A stretch of DNA of 64,000 bases from Stomorhina lunata. Taxonomy: Eukaryota > Arthropoda > Insecta > Diptera > Rhiniidae. The number at the start of each line of letters is the position of its first letter. Positions within the stretch are counted from its first letter, which is position 1. A program made the translations under genes and the position numbers. Under the pieces are notes generated by a model. The model saw only the letters and a program-made list of their open reading frames with translations. It was not told the DNA's origin and made no database searches. Shown here piece after piece: positions 62,438 through 64,000 of this stretch. The stretch covers positions 124,039,983 through 124,103,982 of the forward strand of contig OW121742.1 in NCBI GenBank assembly GCA_933228675.1, in the 5' to 3' direction.

Positions 62438-64000
62438 CTTACAGCGTTTGCTAGGTTCTGAAAAGACTCTGGTGCGATGCTCGGTGTAGTTAGCCAGAGA
62501 AGACAGTTGGCCAAAATCGTAGCCTTAAACCAAAAACAAAATAAAACCAAAGTAAACCAGTAAACGTAAACGAAAGAAAATAAGCAACAAATACTATTAA
62601 AAACCAAAAACTTACTACTACTAATGTTACTAACAATTTGTTAACTCACATTTCAACCACCACCACTTTTAGGCCAGGAGAGTACAAACGTCAAGTATTT
62701 ATTACCTTTAACAAAAAAAAATTGTTTGTCTGAGTTTTTGGTTTAAAAAGAGAGAGAAAACGAAGGTGAAACGAATCAAAACGGTTTTCAAAACTGTTGT
62801 TGTCCCTTTAAACATAAGGGATCATTTTTGTTTTAAGGCTGATTTTGTAAAGATCTCCTCCATATGTTGTTTTAAGAGGTTTATTTTATAAAAAAATTGC
62901 ACCCCTAATTTTAGGGATCTTCTTGACTTTTTGATATTGTAAATTTTGATCATTCTCTATAATCTGAAATATCCTTTATTTATAGAAGAATTATTTTTTT
63001 TATAATGATCTTTAGTTTCGTAACTCTCTCTTTGCTTAAAGTTACTCTCTTTGATCACTTTTATTATATATTTTTTTTCTATAAAAATTCCATTTCTTAG
63101 CACGCGCTTTGCTCATCTTCATTCTAATTGCTTTGGAAACGTTTGGCGGGCGTTTTGTGGATAATCTTACAAATAAACATTTTTTCCCCGTATAAAATTT
63201 TAACATTTTATGGATTGTCCAACTGACACTTTATGGATACGAAAAAAGAAAAAAAAAAGCAGGAAGAATGAAAAAATTGTAATTTGTTAAAATCTTCTTC
63301 AAAAACCTTAAGGGTAGAAATAACTGATGTTTAGGTTTTTTTTTTTGGTTAAAAAATATTTTTAGGTTAACAGTTTTATTTTTGAATAAAAAACCTGATA
63401 AAGAAAAAATCTTATAATTTAAAATTTTTTAAGAAAATTTAAAAGAAATTTTTGGAAAATATTTCAAAATTTTTAAATTTTGTAAAAGTTATACTATTTA
63501 TATGAGATTTTTTTTAAATCTGCTTTATTATAATAAATATATTTATAAACTTTGCAATTTTACGCAAATCAAATTAAATAGGTTTAATTCTTCAGATGAT
63601 AGGGGACCAAAGGATTGAAGACGACCAGTAGCTGGCATTAGCAAATGAACACTTGGGCGTTTGTGTTCCTATATCAGTGGCTATATCACCGTATTTGATA
63701 TCAATCGAAAACTCAGACTTCTAAGCAAATATTTTGTAACATATCTTAGGAATTTTCAAAAATTTATTTTGCAAAAAGTTAAAAAAAATTTTGATATCTA
63801 AACATATCCGTTTGTTTGTCAGAACATTTAGTTTACATTAAATTCTTTTACTATCATGGAACTTTTGACAAATAAGTTACAGTGTAGGGAACATTCTATG
63901 TTATATATTATTTGGAATATCCTAAAAGTATGCTACATAAATGTTTCTGAAACACTTTTCATTTCGATCGATAGCGAATGCGGCCCCAGATTTAAGCTAA
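62438..64000. other. Upstream region of sens
   Basis: AT-rich sequence upstream of the sens promoter. No gene or known element was recognised; it may contain part of the sens regulatory region. Confidence 0.4.

Overview
This is an AT-rich nuclear segment from a higher dipteran. The two host proteins I can compare from memory (protein disulfide isomerase and Senseless) are very close to their Drosophila counterparts. The introns are much larger and the mobile-element load far heavier than in Drosophila, so a calyptrate fly (blowfly or house-fly type) is my best guess; the species cannot be fixed from the sequence. Gene structures were assembled by hand from splice sites and reading frames.

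Layout. (1) 2695-12744, minus strand: Pdi, four coding exons, 497 codons, signal peptide, two CGHC thioredoxin domains and a C-terminal KDEL. (2) 13580-14371, plus strand: a pyroglutamyl-peptidase I gene of two exons and 239 aa, divergent from Pdi across about 0.8 kb. (3) 14.4-44.3 kb: about 30 kb with no convincing host gene. It holds degenerate non-LTR retrotransposon pieces, a tRNA-derived SINE, a GC-rich inverted-repeat element, and a series of AT-rich satellites at 22.9-24.5, 25.8-27.8, 29.8-32.3, 32.4-33.4 and 35.3-37.5 kb. (4) 44305-62004, minus strand: senseless (sens/Gfi1 family), four coding exons, 525 aa, four C2H2 zinc fingers, with a textbook Inr+DPE core promoter at about 62433. 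Its introns hold two 11-bp minisatellites (2.5 kb and 0.9 kb), a recurring 23-bp motif that also forms a real 3' splice site, several small inverted-repeat elements, and a complete-looking DNA transposon.

Most unusual content. The transposon at 44600-47208 lies antisense in sens intron 3. It has long inverted termini starting CACAAG, a 3-bp TAA direct repeat at its edges, and one 550-aa gene with a single intron. That protein belongs to a multicopy, poorly characterised invertebrate family I recognise only as uncharacterised; I infer a DDE-type RNase H-like transposase from its conserved acidic residues. A second theme is that satellites at several places share the perfect palindrome TTTTCTATAGAAAA with different spacers, and two of the arrays are in inverted orientation.

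Functionally, Pdi is a housekeeping ER folding enzyme whose flanks carry repeated TGACGTG sites fitting unfolded-protein-response control. The peptidase acts in cytosolic peptide turnover. Senseless is the zinc-finger factor of sensory organ precursors. There are no operons, tRNA genes, rRNA genes or CRISPR arrays.
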